Of a stretch of DNA of 64,000 nt, positions 9,204 to 17,253 are shown piece after piece. A program made the position numbers and the translations under genes. This stretch comes from Xylocopilactobacillus apicola (GTDB lineage Bacteria; Bacillota; Bacilli; Lactobacillales; Lactobacillaceae): the NCBI RefSeq assembly GCF_033095985.1, contig NZ_AP026802.1, forward strand, positions 62,001 through 126,000. The letters are read 5' to 3'. The notes under the pieces are model-generated. The model saw only the letters and a list, made by a program, of their open reading frames with translations. It did not search any database and had not been told where the DNA came from. The number at the start of each line of letters is the position of its first letter. Positions within the stretch are counted from its first letter, which is position 1.

Positions 9204-9414
9204 AACTGAACCAAATTCAGATGAATATAAATTAATAGATACTTATTTCGAAATAATGTCAGATAATAATCTTGAAAAATTTAATGGTGATATGAGTCCA
9301 CTTGTTGAAAGTTTAGACAAAACAATTACACCCAACTTGAGCTGTATTAAAAGTAGTTTTAGGAAAAAAATAATTGCAGATTCTATAAATGATTTATTAG
9401 ATTATTATTTGTAG
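9178..9414 (+). CDS. Small acidic hypothetical protein
   Basis: 78 residues, acidic, helical at the C-terminus (KKIIADSINDLLDYYL). It begins inside the end of the preceding gene in another frame. A second in-frame ATG at 9184 is possible. No family is recognised. Confidence 0.45.
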   Translation: MKMEKPDYKTEPNSDEYKLIDTYFEIMSDNNLEKFNGDMSPLVESLDKTITPNLSCIKSSFRKKIIADSINDLLDYYL

Positions 9415-9425
9415 TGGGGTATATC

Positions 9426-10181
9426 ATGAGCGTAGGAATTGCTTTATACAATACAGATGGTCTTACAGCATTAAACGCATATGAAATAGGCGAATTTATT
9501 TTTGATCGATTGCACATTAACATTACTACTGCTTCTTATTACAAACCTTTACCTAATGGAGATCATACTTCCCAAGGAATTACAGCAAAGGGATTACTTA
9601 AAAAATTAGAGCAGAATAATGAATTACAATTCGGCTTATATTGTATTGAGAATAATGAAACTATCGCTACCTTTTATCATATTACTAAGGAATTCGGTAG
9701 TTTTTATAATTTAAATATGCAATATGCGCATAAAATTGAGAATCAAAAACAATTTATGGTAGAACTGGCGAAAAAAGTCACTGAGTTTATAGATTTTCCT
9801 TATGGAATATCATTCGAATTAAATGATATGTTCGAAACGTATTTTTATACAGAAGGCGAAATTTTTTATTCAGTTTATAAGTATGAATCGCCTAACACTT
9901 GGAATCGAGAAACGCCAGGAAGATTTAAAGGCTCTGCTAGATATAAAGAGTCAATGCTCCGAATGATATACAAGTTTAATATTATCAATGATAGACATCT
10001 TGAGATAAAACTTAATAATGCGATCTCCTTGAGGGATTGGATTTTATCAGACACTAAACACGGCGAGTTAACTAAAATAAATAATAAACTTTGGCTGTGG
10101 AGTGTAGATAATAATCAATTGGATCATATTAATAAAGTCTGCGGGGAGGCAGGGATTCTTATATCTTGGCGTGAGGCATGA
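9426..10181 (+). CDS. Hypothetical protein, possible Imm52-like
   Basis: 251 residues from ATG 9426; an in-frame GTG at 9414 overlaps the previous stop and lacks a ribosome site. The C-terminal third carries TPGRFKGSARYKESMLRMIY, NIINDRHLEIKL, LRDWIL and LWLWSVD, a pattern that looks like an established immunity family, perhaps Imm52, though I cannot confirm the name. The last four bases form ATGA with the following start, which signals translational coupling. Confidence 0.5.
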   Translation: MSVGIALYNTDGLTALNAYEIGEFIFDRLHINITTASYYKPLPNGDHTSQGITAKGLLKKLEQNNELQFGLYCIENNETIATFYHITKEFGSFYNLNMQYAHKIENQKQFMVELAKKVTEFIDFPYGISFELNDMFETYFYTEGEIFYSVYKYESPNTWNRETPGRFKGSARYKESMLRMIYKFNIINDRHLEIKLNNAISLRDWILSDTKHGELTKINNKLWLWSVDNNQLDHINKVCGEAGILISWREA

Positions 10182-10717
10182 AAAAGAAAAGAATCGACTA
10201 TGAAGGAATGCGATTAATGGACAAAGTTAAAGTTAGACCAGGGGAAATATACGCTATTCCTCTATTTCTACCTACTGAAGATATTAAGGAGAATTTAAAA
10301 AATTATAAAAAGGAAAAATTTGAAAATAGAGGTAGAGAATTTGCCTATTGCAGAATTATTAAAGATAAAGTTGGAAGTGGTATATTTGTCGAGGTATTTA
10401 ATAAAGTAGGGACACTGCAAGAAGATTTTCAATCCATTATAAACTCTCGTAGACTATTTCCACCAATATCTATATCAGGATTAGGAATTTTAAAAGGAAG
10501 ATGGAAAAAAATTTATACGCAAAGGGATTATGATCCAGAAAAAGATTCTAGTTTATCAAAAATTCAATTAGTGCTGGGCAGGGGAGAAGATTCAAGGTTA
10601 TGGCAGAATGGAATTGAAAAACAAATTAGTGAAATTGAAGCGAATAATTATGAACGATGGATTGTTTGGACTCCAACTCAATTAGAAATGAGGATAAAGA
10701 ATGGATTGTTCAAATAA
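10178..10717 (+). CDS. Imm26-family protein, distant copy
   Basis: 179 residues. VRPGEIYAIPLFLP near residue 18, EFAYCRII near residue 53 and ILKGRWKKIYTQRDYDPEK near residue 107 reproduce the Imm26 layout found at 5032 and 12181, with little residue identity. It starts at the ATGA shared with the previous stop and overlaps the next gene by 17 bases, so three genes (9426-10982) form a tightly coupled block. Confidence 0.6.
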   Translation: MKKKRIDYEGMRLMDKVKVRPGEIYAIPLFLPTEDIKENLKNYKKEKFENRGREFAYCRIIKDKVGSGIFVEVFNKVGTLQEDFQSIINSRRLFPPISISGLGILKGRWKKIYTQRDYDPEKDSSLSKIQLVLGRGEDSRLWQNGIEKQISEIEANNYERWIVWTPTQLEMRIKNGLFK

Positions 10718-10982
10718 CCTAAAATTGCAAAGTAATCCTTCTGTTATAATAGAATCTCTAGAATCAAAGAAATATATCTTTAATCTGGCACTAAGTAAAA
10801 TACCGAACTCATTCGCAGAAGCAGTTGTTGACATTTTCCTTGAGGATAATGATTTTTTTATTGATGAAATTAGTTTAATTAGCTGCGTAAAAAATGGGAC
10901 TTTAGGATTGAGAGAAAGTGTCCTGTATAGAAATAATGTACCAGAATACATTCGAGATTTTATATTGTTATCTGATTATTGA
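10701..10982 (+). CDS. Small hypothetical protein
   Basis: 93 residues with no recognised motif. A helical N-terminal part (IIESLESKKYIFNLAL) is followed by an acidic region. The ATG lies within the end of the Imm26-like gene in a different frame. Coupled expression with that gene is likely; the function is unknown. Confidence 0.5.
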   Translation: MDCSNNLKLQSNPSVIIESLESKKYIFNLALSKIPNSFAEAVVDIFLEDNDFFIDEISLISCVKNGTLGLRESVLYRNNVPEYIRDFILLSDY

Positions 10983-11020
10983 TTTATATTACCCAGTGAC
11001 TTTAAAAGGTAGGCATTGTT

Positions 11021-11473
11021 ATGAACATATTAAACACCAATGGTGTTATAAGTGAAAAAGATATCGAAAATTTTGAGAAAAAAATTGGACGAATTCTTCC
11101 AAAGGAGTATAGAGATTTTTTAAAAGAATATAATGGAGGGACTTTAGAAAGTAAAAATGTCTTTTGCTTTTATGATAAAAATAGAGAGAAAAAAGATAAG
11201 TCTACATTACGGCTTTTAGGATATTTAGGTAAGAAAAACAGAAGTGATACAGATCATTTGTCTTATTTATATGGGATGTTTTCACAGCGAATGCCCAAAG
11301 GGTATATTCCAATTGGTCGAGATCCTGGTGGTAATTTAATTTTAATAAATTTAGACTCGGGAAAAATTTATTTTTGGGACCACGAGTTTGAGCCGGAAGA
11401 AGATGAGTTAGATACCAGAAATATTTATTATATAAATGATGGATTTAATGATTTTATTGAATGTCTAGAATAA
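11021..11473 (+). CDS. SMI1/KNR4 (SUKH-1) immunity protein
   Basis: 150 residues. It shows the SMI1/KNR4 order clearly: ISEKDIENFEKKIGRILPKEYRDFL with YNGG at the start, YIPIGRDPGGNLILINLDSGKIYFWDHE in the middle, and a closing helix (FNDFIECLE). AAAGGTAGG precedes the ATG. SUKH-1 proteins neutralise toxins of polymorphic and contact-dependent systems. Confidence 0.85.
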   Translation: MNILNTNGVISEKDIENFEKKIGRILPKEYRDFLKEYNGGTLESKNVFCFYDKNREKKDKSTLRLLGYLGKKNRSDTDHLSYLYGMFSQRMPKGYIPIGRDPGGNLILINLDSGKIYFWDHEFEPEEDELDTRNIYYINDGFNDFIECLE

Positions 11474-11626
11474 TGCATTTACAGGTTGAGTTTTGAAAAT
11501 ACTGCTTGACTCACTTCTTGAAGAGAAAATAATCATTAGTATTTTTTTGGCGAAAAGACAGGTAATTGGAATAACACGTTGGGTCATGATTCTATTGATC
11601 TATAGAAAGTAGTAAAGGAAAAAACA

Positions 11627-12072
11627 ATGGTAACAACTAATGATGTAAGAAGTTTTATTAGAACAGAATTTTATGTCAATTATTGAGTAGAGTTATCTCA
11701 ACTTTGCAGTTAGATGTTGACGATGAAGAACCATCCAGCCAGGCGTTTAACATTGAAGCTAATTGTATAAATAAATCTAAGATCGAGTTAGATAGATTAA
11801 TGGAACTAGATGCAGATGAAGTTGATAAGTTTATTCAATTCGTTAATATGAAATTATTAAATATTAAAGAGTACCCTGACGAATATAATGATAACGGGGA
11901 TGTTTTAATAGAAAAACTACCTTTTTATAAAACATTCTTAGTTAGCTATCTCATCGAATTCTTTTTTCTAAAAAATGATCCAAAGGGATTAGATGTTTAT
12001 TTAAAAGCAATACGGGTGCCTGGTCTTAAAAAGTATTCCGCTGGACTAAAAGATATTTATCGTCAACTGTAA
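11627..12072 (+). pseudogene. Family A copy 2, frameshifted
   Basis: ATG 11627, preceded by AAAGGA, encodes 19 residues (including FIRTEFYVNY) and then meets TGA. The -1 frame takes over at once (LSRVISTLQLDVDDEE) and runs to 12072. The joined product aligns end to end with the intact gene at 23233 (SDFYTNYLDELDRKLSV at the same place; LIEFF and YLKAIRVPGLKKY near the end). A one-base loss near 11680 therefore broke the gene. Starting at TTG 11683 instead would drop the conserved N-terminus. Confidence 0.6.
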
Positions 12073-12180
12073 TGGAGTGAAGTCGGAAAGATATTGTAAA
12101 CTTTCTGGCTTTATTTATCATTTGATTATATCAGAGCACAATAATTTTAAAGATAAGACGGTCAGTTTCGGTGAGGAGAG

Positions 12181-12669
12181 ATGATTATGAGTGATTACAA
12201 ATTTTGGGGTTGGAATAAAAAGCCGAGAACAATGCTTCGCTTTGTGAAAGCAGGGGATATATTTTGCTTTAAATTGGATGAAGATAAATATTGTTTTGGT
12301 CGAATTATAACTTTAATGACCGTTGGACATCTCTCTGAATTATTTACTGTAATTAAAAATTCTCCTGAAATAACTGAACTAGAAATTGCTAATGCAAAGA
12401 GAATTATTGAACCAATTATACTAGATACATATTCTTTATTTGATAAGAAGTTAGAAAATGGAAGTGATTGGAGAATTATTGGTCATCAGGAAAATTACGT
12501 TCCAGTGAATTTAGACGGTATCTATTTTGCATTTGGAATAGATGATTTCTGTAAAAAGCAAGATTGTTACGGAAACGTTTTTCCTATTTCGGAAAAGGAA
12601 TGGAAAGTACTTCCTAAATTATCACCTAAGGGGGATTTTGACATCAAAAAACAGTTGGGATTAGATTGA
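12181..12669 (+). CDS. Imm26-family immunity protein, second close copy
   Basis: 162 residues, clearly paralogous to 5032: KKPRTMLRFVKAGDIFCFKLDE, then IIEPIILDTYSLFDKKLE and DWRIIGHQENY. GAGGAG lies just upstream, serving ATG 12181 or ATG 12187. Identity to the first copy is highest in the N-terminal two thirds and fades at the C-terminus, as expected where the toxin is bound. It is the last intact gene of the first immunity train. Confidence 0.75.
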   Translation: MIMSDYKFWGWNKKPRTMLRFVKAGDIFCFKLDEDKYCFGRIITLMTVGHLSELFTVIKNSPEITELEIANAKRIIEPIILDTYSLFDKKLENGSDWRIIGHQENYVPVNLDGIYFAFGIDDFCKKQDCYGNVFPISEKEWKVLPKLSPKGDFDIKKQLGLD

Positions 12670-12739
12670 TCAATTGATGTGAACGTTATGATAGGATTAA
12701 GAATTATCCATTTTATGTCGGTAGGGAGTATGGGTAGCA

Positions 12740-12895
12740 ATGAACAATATTGTTATAAGTTTAGATGCGGATATCATACCTGGTAAGTCTATTGGTGGGA
12801 TTCCATTAGGGAATAATGCGGACGATTTCAGCCGCGTCAAGGGTCTGGAAGGCAAAAAAAACTATAGTACAAATAGTTTAAAGAACATAACATGA
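12740..12895 (+). pseudogene. Truncated immunity-type gene with GKSIGGIPLG motif
   Basis: An ORF of 51 residues opens with IVISLDADIIPGKSIGGIPLG, a motif that normally begins larger proteins of a Bacillus/Lactobacillus family found in immunity clusters, then loses similarity and stops. No downstream frame continues it. I read it as a 3'-deleted gene. The 350 bases from 12670 to 13020 hold nothing else I can support. Confidence 0.35.
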
Positions 12896-13045
12896 ATTCT
12901 AATAATGAGCGCATAGATTTATCGGGAACAGAAGCGATTGATGTTTATCTGAAATCGAATATATATTAATTTCTTAAAAAATATTTCGGATTATTATTTT
13001 TGTGTGAGTGCTACATTAAATTAGGGATTTATGGGATATTGATAT

Positions 13046-13380
13046 TTGTGGCAAAATGTGTCCTTGACATTTATTGTAATAAATGAGTGGGAAGAAACGG
13101 CTGCATCTTTTGCCATCATTTTGATAAGCTCGAAAACATGGAAGCACGAGGACTTCGTCATCAACACATACCAGCTTGTGAAACTTCGAAGTATGGAGCT
13201 CAAGAATCTTTTGAAAATGGATTTTCAAAAAGAAAGACCTCCAGTTGCCACTACTCAAGGCAAAATCGCAGGCTTTATCTAGGTTTTTCAGCTCAATGAA
13301 AGCTTGGTCTATTTTCATTGCAGAGAGTGGCAACATTTTATGCAAACCGTGGCAACCTTCATTGCCGTACTCATCTAGAT
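13046..13380. mobile_element. Possible IS21-type end remnants
   Basis: GTGGCAAC occurs twice at 13326-13354 about 20 bases apart, its complement GTTGCCAC once near 13250, and GTGGCAAAATG at 13048-13058 with TTGACA close by. Repeated GTGGCAA boxes near a TGTC-type terminus are a known feature of IS21-family insertion sequence ends. No transposase homology is visible in any frame between them, so at most this is a scar. The call is tentative. Confidence 0.25.
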
Positions 13381-13386
13381 AAAATA

Positions 13387-13443
13387 AAAACGTTGATAAA
13401 AGCTAAAATCCAACTTAGATTTTGACTTCTTCAACGTTTTTTT
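13387..13443. terminator. Rho-independent terminator, nested hairpin
   Basis: AAAACGTTGA at 13387-13396 pairs exactly with TCAACGTTTT at 13431-13440, and an inner pair (AAAATC with GATTTT) lies in the loop. A run of seven T closes it on the + strand, and A-rich sequence on the left gives a weaker T-run on the - strand. It isolates the immunity train from the rgg module and may stop the peptide transcript coming from the right. Confidence 0.7.
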
Positions 13444-13503
13444 GAGACCCGTTTGTAACAACGGTCTTTAATTAAGGCTATAAACCTTTGTTTAAGCAAA
13501 TCA

Positions 13504-13545
13504 TCAACCGGTAATGATGATGATAATAATATCAAATAGAGACAT
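13504..13545 (-). CDS. Predicted SHP-type pheromone peptide
   Basis: Thirteen codons encode MSLFDIIIIIITG, ending 3' of the rgg gene on the same strand. The stretch D-I-I-I-I-I-I-T-G closely resembles mature streptococcal SHP pheromones (DILIIVGG, DIIIIVGG), the ligands of Rgg2/Rgg3-type regulators. An in-frame TAG 15 bases upstream rules out a longer form from a normal start. AGGAT lies about 9 bases before the ATG. A promoter with TATACT sits 35 bases upstream and shares its 16-bp element with the MFS promoter. Known SHP precursors are 20-23 residues with a basic N-terminus, so this form is unusually short. Expression and processing are inferred. Confidence 0.55.
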   Translation of the reverse strand: MSLFDIIIIIITG

Positions 13546-13580
13546 CTTTATATCATCCTATAATCTATCTTACATTTCTA

Positions 13581-13622
13581 AGTATATATTCTTTCTACAG
13601 ATAGTCTTAAAAATGTCGTATT
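13581..13622 (-). promoter_or_regulatory. Rgg-type promoter of the peptide gene
   Basis: Read on the - strand, AATACGACATTTTTAA (13622-13607) is followed by exactly 20 bases and then TATACT (13586-13581), a good -10. The 16-bp element is identical to the one before the MFS gene and in the same orientation relative to its gene. It overlaps the rgg stop codon. It replaces a consensus -35, as expected for a promoter needing an activator. Confidence 0.55.
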
Positions 13623-14491
13623 TAAAATTTTTTAGTCAAATATGACTTCTCAGAGATAAATTTTATTATTTTTTCGCTATAATTATCCATCCCCATAAAT
13701 TTAAAGCTTTGGGCTGCAGATTTACAGTTTTTTAAATGGATGGGATCATTAATCTTGTGGAAGGTTACTAGGTTTTCATATACATATATCGATGTTTTAT
13801 AAAACAGCAAAGCGGGTTTGGAAGGGATTTTATGAGAAGCTTCAATAAAGTAAAAGCAGTCATCTTCTTCACATTTCTCGATCGATAGGTTTAAGATGTT
13901 CGCTATTATTGCAAGCAGAATTTCTTGCACTTTTGGATCATACGAATTAATATTTCTTTCAATTGCTCTTTTCGAGATGATAATATTGTCATCTAAATCG
14001 TAGAACGGCATGAAGTTACAGTATAAAATTAGACCAGCTTTATCCATGTCGGAAATACTAAAAATAAGTTCCTTTACGGAGTCCACCTTTTCTTTTCCAA
14101 AGGAGTCTAAAGAGTTATTCATAACCGAGATTAATCCATCAATGAAGAGTAGATAATCGTTTTTATAACTTTCATTACTTTTATCAATTTTCAATCTTAC
14201 TTTTATAAGTTCATCAACGTTATTGTCATAATAAGCTTCAACTATCTGTTGTTTTAGCGCTTGTTTTGCGTCATAAACATATTTGCTTTTATAATCTAAT
14301 TCACTAAAGAAATCTAAAACAGAAACGTTATTTTTCTTCAATATTCTAATAAGATCCTCAGCGGATATGTGGTGCATATCTTTTTCGACCTTGGAATAAT
14401 ACGAGGTACTTATCACATCTTCTGCCCACTCTTTTTGAGTTTTAGTTTGTAAAATGCGATACTTTTTTAGCAAATCTCCTATTGTTGGCAT
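13622..14491 (-). CDS. Rgg/GadR/MutR-family regulator
   Basis: 289 residues from ATG 14491, chosen because GGGAGAGG lies 8 bases before it (an in-frame GTG at 14509 has none). Residues ~4-60 form an XRE helix-turn-helix (LLKKYRILQTKTQKEWAED, then YYSKVEKDMHHISAEDLIRIL). The rest is an all-helical repeat region typical of RRNPP peptide receptors. Members bind short imported peptides (SHP or similar) and switch neighbouring promoters. The divergent MFS gene and the SHP-like ORF downstream are the likely targets. Confidence 0.8.
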   Translation of the reverse strand: MPTIGDLLKKYRILQTKTQKEWAEDVISTSYYSKVEKDMHHISAEDLIRILKKNNVSVLDFFSELDYKSKYVYDAKQALKQQIVEAYYDNNVDELIKVRLKIDKSNESYKNDYLLFIDGLISVMNNSLDSFGKEKVDSVKELIFSISDMDKAGLILYCNFMPFYDLDDNIIISKRAIERNINSYDPKVQEILLAIIANILNLSIEKCEEDDCFYFIEASHKIPSKPALLFYKTSIYVYENLVTFHKINDPIHLKNCKSAAQSFKFMGMDNYSEKIIKFISEKSYLTKKF

Positions 14492-14532
14492 CGTAACCAC
14501 CTCTCCCACAATTGTACATCAACAGACATTCG

Positions 14533-14574
14533 AATACGACATTTTTAAAAAAAATCCGGCAAAACAGATATAAC
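14533..14574 (+). promoter_or_regulatory. Rgg-type promoter of the MFS gene
   Basis: AATACGACATTTTTAA at 14533-14548 is followed by 20 bases and TATAAC (14569-14574). Element, orientation and spacing match the peptide promoter exactly. The element also lies 41 bases before the rgg start on the opposite strand, so binding there could control rgg as well. Confidence 0.55.
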
Positions 14575-14615
14575 TATCTTATCGGTAGTTAATTTAGCTT
14601 AAGGAGTAATACTAA

Positions 14616-15845
14616 ATGGACGTATTTATACAAAACAAAAATTTTAGGAAATTTTCAATAGCAAGCATTTTATCTAGTGCAGGAGATATTCTATTTTATT
14701 TAGCCTTTATGACTTATGCTTCTAAATTTAAGAATTATTCCCTAGCATTATCGCTAATTGCAATTTCAGAGTCTTTACCAAAAGTTTTATATAGTTTAGG
14801 TGGATATTTTGCAGATAAAACAAAAAGCAAGATAAATGGATTAATAAAGTTAGCGATAGCCAGAAGTATCTTATATTTTGTGGTGGGAGTTTTGTTTGCG
14901 CAAAACATTAAAGGTTGGAATTTAATTTTAATTGTAATAGCTATAAACTTTCTTTCAGATTTGTTAGGGATCTACTCTAGTGGTTTAATCTCTCCAGTAA
15001 TTGTTGATATTGTGGGTCAAGATGAAATGGCAGAAGCAACCGGTTTTAATAGCGGAATTAATCAGATAATATCAACTATCGCTCAATTCATCGGGTCTGG
15101 CTTACTTCTTTTTATGTCATATTCGTCTTTAGCAGTAATTAATGCAATTACGTTTTTAATCGCCGGAATATTGTTCGCAATAGTAGGACATCAAATCAAC
15201 AAGAGTAGTCTTTGTAACGATAGCGCCAAAATAAACAACAGAAATTTTTTCAAAACAATCCGATATTCAATAAAACAAGTGAAAAAGGAGAATGGATTGA
15301 TAACAAACGTTTTAGTTTTAGCACTATTAAATGGCGTTTTAGGAAGTATTGAGCCGTTAACATCAATAGTCGTTGCTGCAAATAGAAAGTCAATGATCTT
15401 ATTTAATTACACGTTTACAATTGCAATTATCGGATCTTTACTTGCTATCGGTGCTTCATTGGGAGGCATATTCGGTCCGAAAGTATTAAAAAAAGTCCCA
15501 TTGATAAGCCTTTCAGTTGTTACCGCGATAGTTGGTGCTCTAACTATAGTTGGTTTGATTTCCAAAAATATTTTTTTATGTCTGCCAATACTGTGTTTAT
15601 TGGGTTTGTGTGTTGGAACGATGGCTCCAAAATTAACCCAATGGCTTGTCAAATCTGTGGATAGAACGGTTTTATCTTCGTCAATAGGTTTACTTAATAC
15701 AATTTTAGTAATCGTGGCTCCAATAATGGTAACAATTCTTACTACAATATCAGCGGCATCAACTATTAACTACGCTTTGTATTGCGACTTAGCTGTTTGT
15801 TTTTTAGTTTTAATCGTCACTGTAAGAGTAAGAATTAAGAAATGA
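14616..15845 (+). CDS. MFS efflux transporter
   Basis: 409 residues with about 12 membrane segments, of the MFS_3 type that includes macrolide and siderophore exporters. LGGYFADKTKSK at residues ~66-77 is the loop 2-3 motif (G-x3-D-x2-K/R). A central hydrophilic loop (~195-230) separates the two halves. AAGGAG lies 8 bases before the ATG. It is divergent from rgg and carries the shared operator-like element, so it is the probable output of the peptide circuit. The exported substrate cannot be told from sequence. Confidence 0.8.
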   Translation: MDVFIQNKNFRKFSIASILSSAGDILFYLAFMTYASKFKNYSLALSLIAISESLPKVLYSLGGYFADKTKSKINGLIKLAIARSILYFVVGVLFAQNIKGWNLILIVIAINFLSDLLGIYSSGLISPVIVDIVGQDEMAEATGFNSGINQIISTIAQFIGSGLLLFMSYSSLAVINAITFLIAGILFAIVGHQINKSSLCNDSAKINNRNFFKTIRYSIKQVKKENGLITNVLVLALLNGVLGSIEPLTSIVVAANRKSMILFNYTFTIAIIGSLLAIGASLGGIFGPKVLKKVPLISLSVVTAIVGALTIVGLISKNIFLCLPILCLLGLCVGTMAPKLTQWLVKSVDRTVLSSSIGLLNTILVIVAPIMVTILTTISAASTINYALYCDLAVCFLVLIVTVRVRIKK

Positions 15846-15910
15846 ATATAGTTAAAAAATCCGAATACAGCTGGTTTATAAATGACTTGGTTACATTTTC
15901 TAGATTTTAG
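15842..15910 (+). CDS. 22-residue ORF overlapping the MFS stop
   Basis: ATG 15842 overlaps the MFS stop as ATGA and encodes MNIVKKSEYSWFINDLVTFS plus RF. The arrangement suggests translational coupling, and the basic start followed by aromatic residues would fit a small secreted peptide. It lacks its own ribosome site and has no known relative, so it may be chance. Confidence 0.3.
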   Translation: MNIVKKSEYSWFINDLVTFSRF

Positions 15911-15967
15911 AATGATTATTAATGAAATTTAAAAATATTTCAGTTGTTTTTAAGTCTAGATTTTAAA

Positions 15968-16042
15968 ATGTTTGGTAAAAAAACTTCGCCGGCTTGGTCA
16001 ATTTCCTTCGCCGCCTTCACCCGGATGTCGTACCTTAATTAA
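15968..16042 (+). other. GC-rich patch with a 24-codon ORF
   Basis: The gap 15911-16186 holds one oddity: roughly 15985-16035 is far richer in G+C than its surroundings. It falls inside a short ORF starting MFGKKTSPAWSISFAAFTRM. No ribosome site precedes it. It may be a foreign scrap. Nothing else in the gap looks coding. Confidence 0.25.
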
Positions 16043-16186
16043 CAATATGCCGTAAGCAGGACAAAATTTAATCATAACGTTCTTGATTATCAAGTGAAGT
16101 TTATGGAAGTAAGTTCAATCAATGAAATGAAATCTTGGTAATGGTAAAGTAGAGTTCGGAAAAAATTATTCAGGAGTATTAATAAT

Positions 16187-16417
16187 ATGCTTGTCAAAGG
16201 AAATCTTTACTCAATAAACGATATCATTTCTTATATGAAAGATAGTGATAAACGTGATGATAATTTTTCTCTATACGGAGAATCAGATGAAGACTTACAA
16301 AGCAATAACAGTTATTACGTTGACGACTTTCCAAGCGTAGACGATAACGGGAAAGAAGTTTATCCCCCGCATTCCTTTGAAACATCGGTCAAGGTAAATG
16401 TACACCATCATTTATGA
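16187..16417 (+). CDS. Truncated DUF7716-like protein
   Basis: 76 residues after a good ribosome site (CAGGAG, 10 bases upstream). The region SYYVDDFPSVDDNGKEVYPPHSFET resembles the front half of a family (DUF7716-type, by memory) whose full members continue with a long helical second half. That half is absent here, so this is probably a shortened product. The related-looking gene at 34053 keeps more of it but is frameshifted. Confidence 0.4.
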   Translation: MLVKGNLYSINDIISYMKDSDKRDDNFSLYGESDEDLQSNNSYYVDDFPSVDDNGKEVYPPHSFETSVKVNVHHHL

Positions 16418-16511
16418 TATTTCACAAGAATTAGATTAATGGTTGCTATATGATTGCTGTTTACTGCTTTTTGCAATATACTTATAACAAATAATTTGGA
16501 GGTACAAATTC

Positions 16512-16823
16512 ATGCAAAATACAAGCAAAAGAACAGAAAGCATTTACGCTCGGGTAACTCCTGAATTAAAACGGCAGGCAGAGGAAGTATTAAATCAATT
16601 ACAAATCCCAATGACTACAGCAATAAATATGTTTTTACAACAAGTAGTAAATACAAATGAAATTCCTTTTAAAGTAAAAACTGCTAAAAAACCCTTGGAT
16701 TTAAACTCTCTCAGCAAAGACGAGTTTAACCAAGAGATCCAAAAAGGGATTGACGACTTAGCTGAAGGAAGGACCTATACTCTAGAAGAAGTAAAAGCCA
16801 AGATCTTCGGAGACGGAAAATAA
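16512..16823 (+). CDS. RelB/DinJ-family antitoxin, orphan
   Basis: 103 residues. The N-terminal ribbon-helix-helix (SIYARVTPELKRQAEEVLNQL, then IPMTTAINMFLQQVV) is typical of RelB/DinJ antitoxins, as is the C-terminal TYTLEEVKAKIFG. TTGGAGG lies 9 bases upstream. No toxin gene follows; the next gene is a SUKH protein. It may be a leftover or may act on a distant toxin. Confidence 0.75.
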   Translation: MQNTSKRTESIYARVTPELKRQAEEVLNQLQIPMTTAINMFLQQVVNTNEIPFKVKTAKKPLDLNSLSKDEFNQEIQKGIDDLAEGRTYTLEEVKAKIFGDGK

Positions 16824-16878
16824 TTTATAGTGCAGGTGTGTCTACAAATTTTGGTATTTAATAGATGATTGGAGCGTT

Positions 16879-17253
16879 ATGAATAGAGATGCAATTGAAC
16901 AAATAGATTTTATAGAACAAAAGTTAGATATTAAATTTCCGGATTTATATAAAAAATTTCTAGTAGAAGAAATTCAGGATAGTCTTTCTTATGAAATTAT
17001 AGATAAAGATGGGTTTGATATATATTTATATTCTTATATGGATATTCTCGAGAGAAATGAAACAAACCAAATTCAGCCGTTTGAACCAGATTATTTTTTG
17101 ATCGGACAAGATGGCGATATCGGGTATTTTGTTTATGTTAAAAAAGGTAGCGAAAAGGATACTATTTATAGCCTTGATCTTGGGGCTTTGGGCAGTCTTG
17201 ATATGGAAGAAGCAGCGGATAATATATATGATTTAAGAACTAATCAAATGTAG
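16879..17253 (+). CDS. SMI1/KNR4 (SUKH) immunity protein
   Basis: 124 residues. IEQKLDIKFPDLYKKFLVEE at the start and PDYFLIGQDGDIGYFVYVKKG-EKDTIYSLDLGALGSLD later give the SUKH layout. GATTGGAGCG precedes the ATG. Typical immunity protein size. The next 180 bases hold no gene I can support. Confidence 0.75.
   Translation: MNRDAIEQIDFIEQKLDIKFPDLYKKFLVEEIQDSLSYEIIDKDGFDIYLYSYMDILERNETNQIQPFEPDYFLIGQDGDIGYFVYVKKGSEKDTIYSLDLGALGSLDMEEAADNIYDLRTNQM

Noticed and set aside
13016-13345. 109-codon ORF on the - strand as a real gene
   Set aside because: Competing ORFs cover the same bases in three other frames, there is no ribosome site, and no motif is recognisable. The area looks like mobile-element debris.
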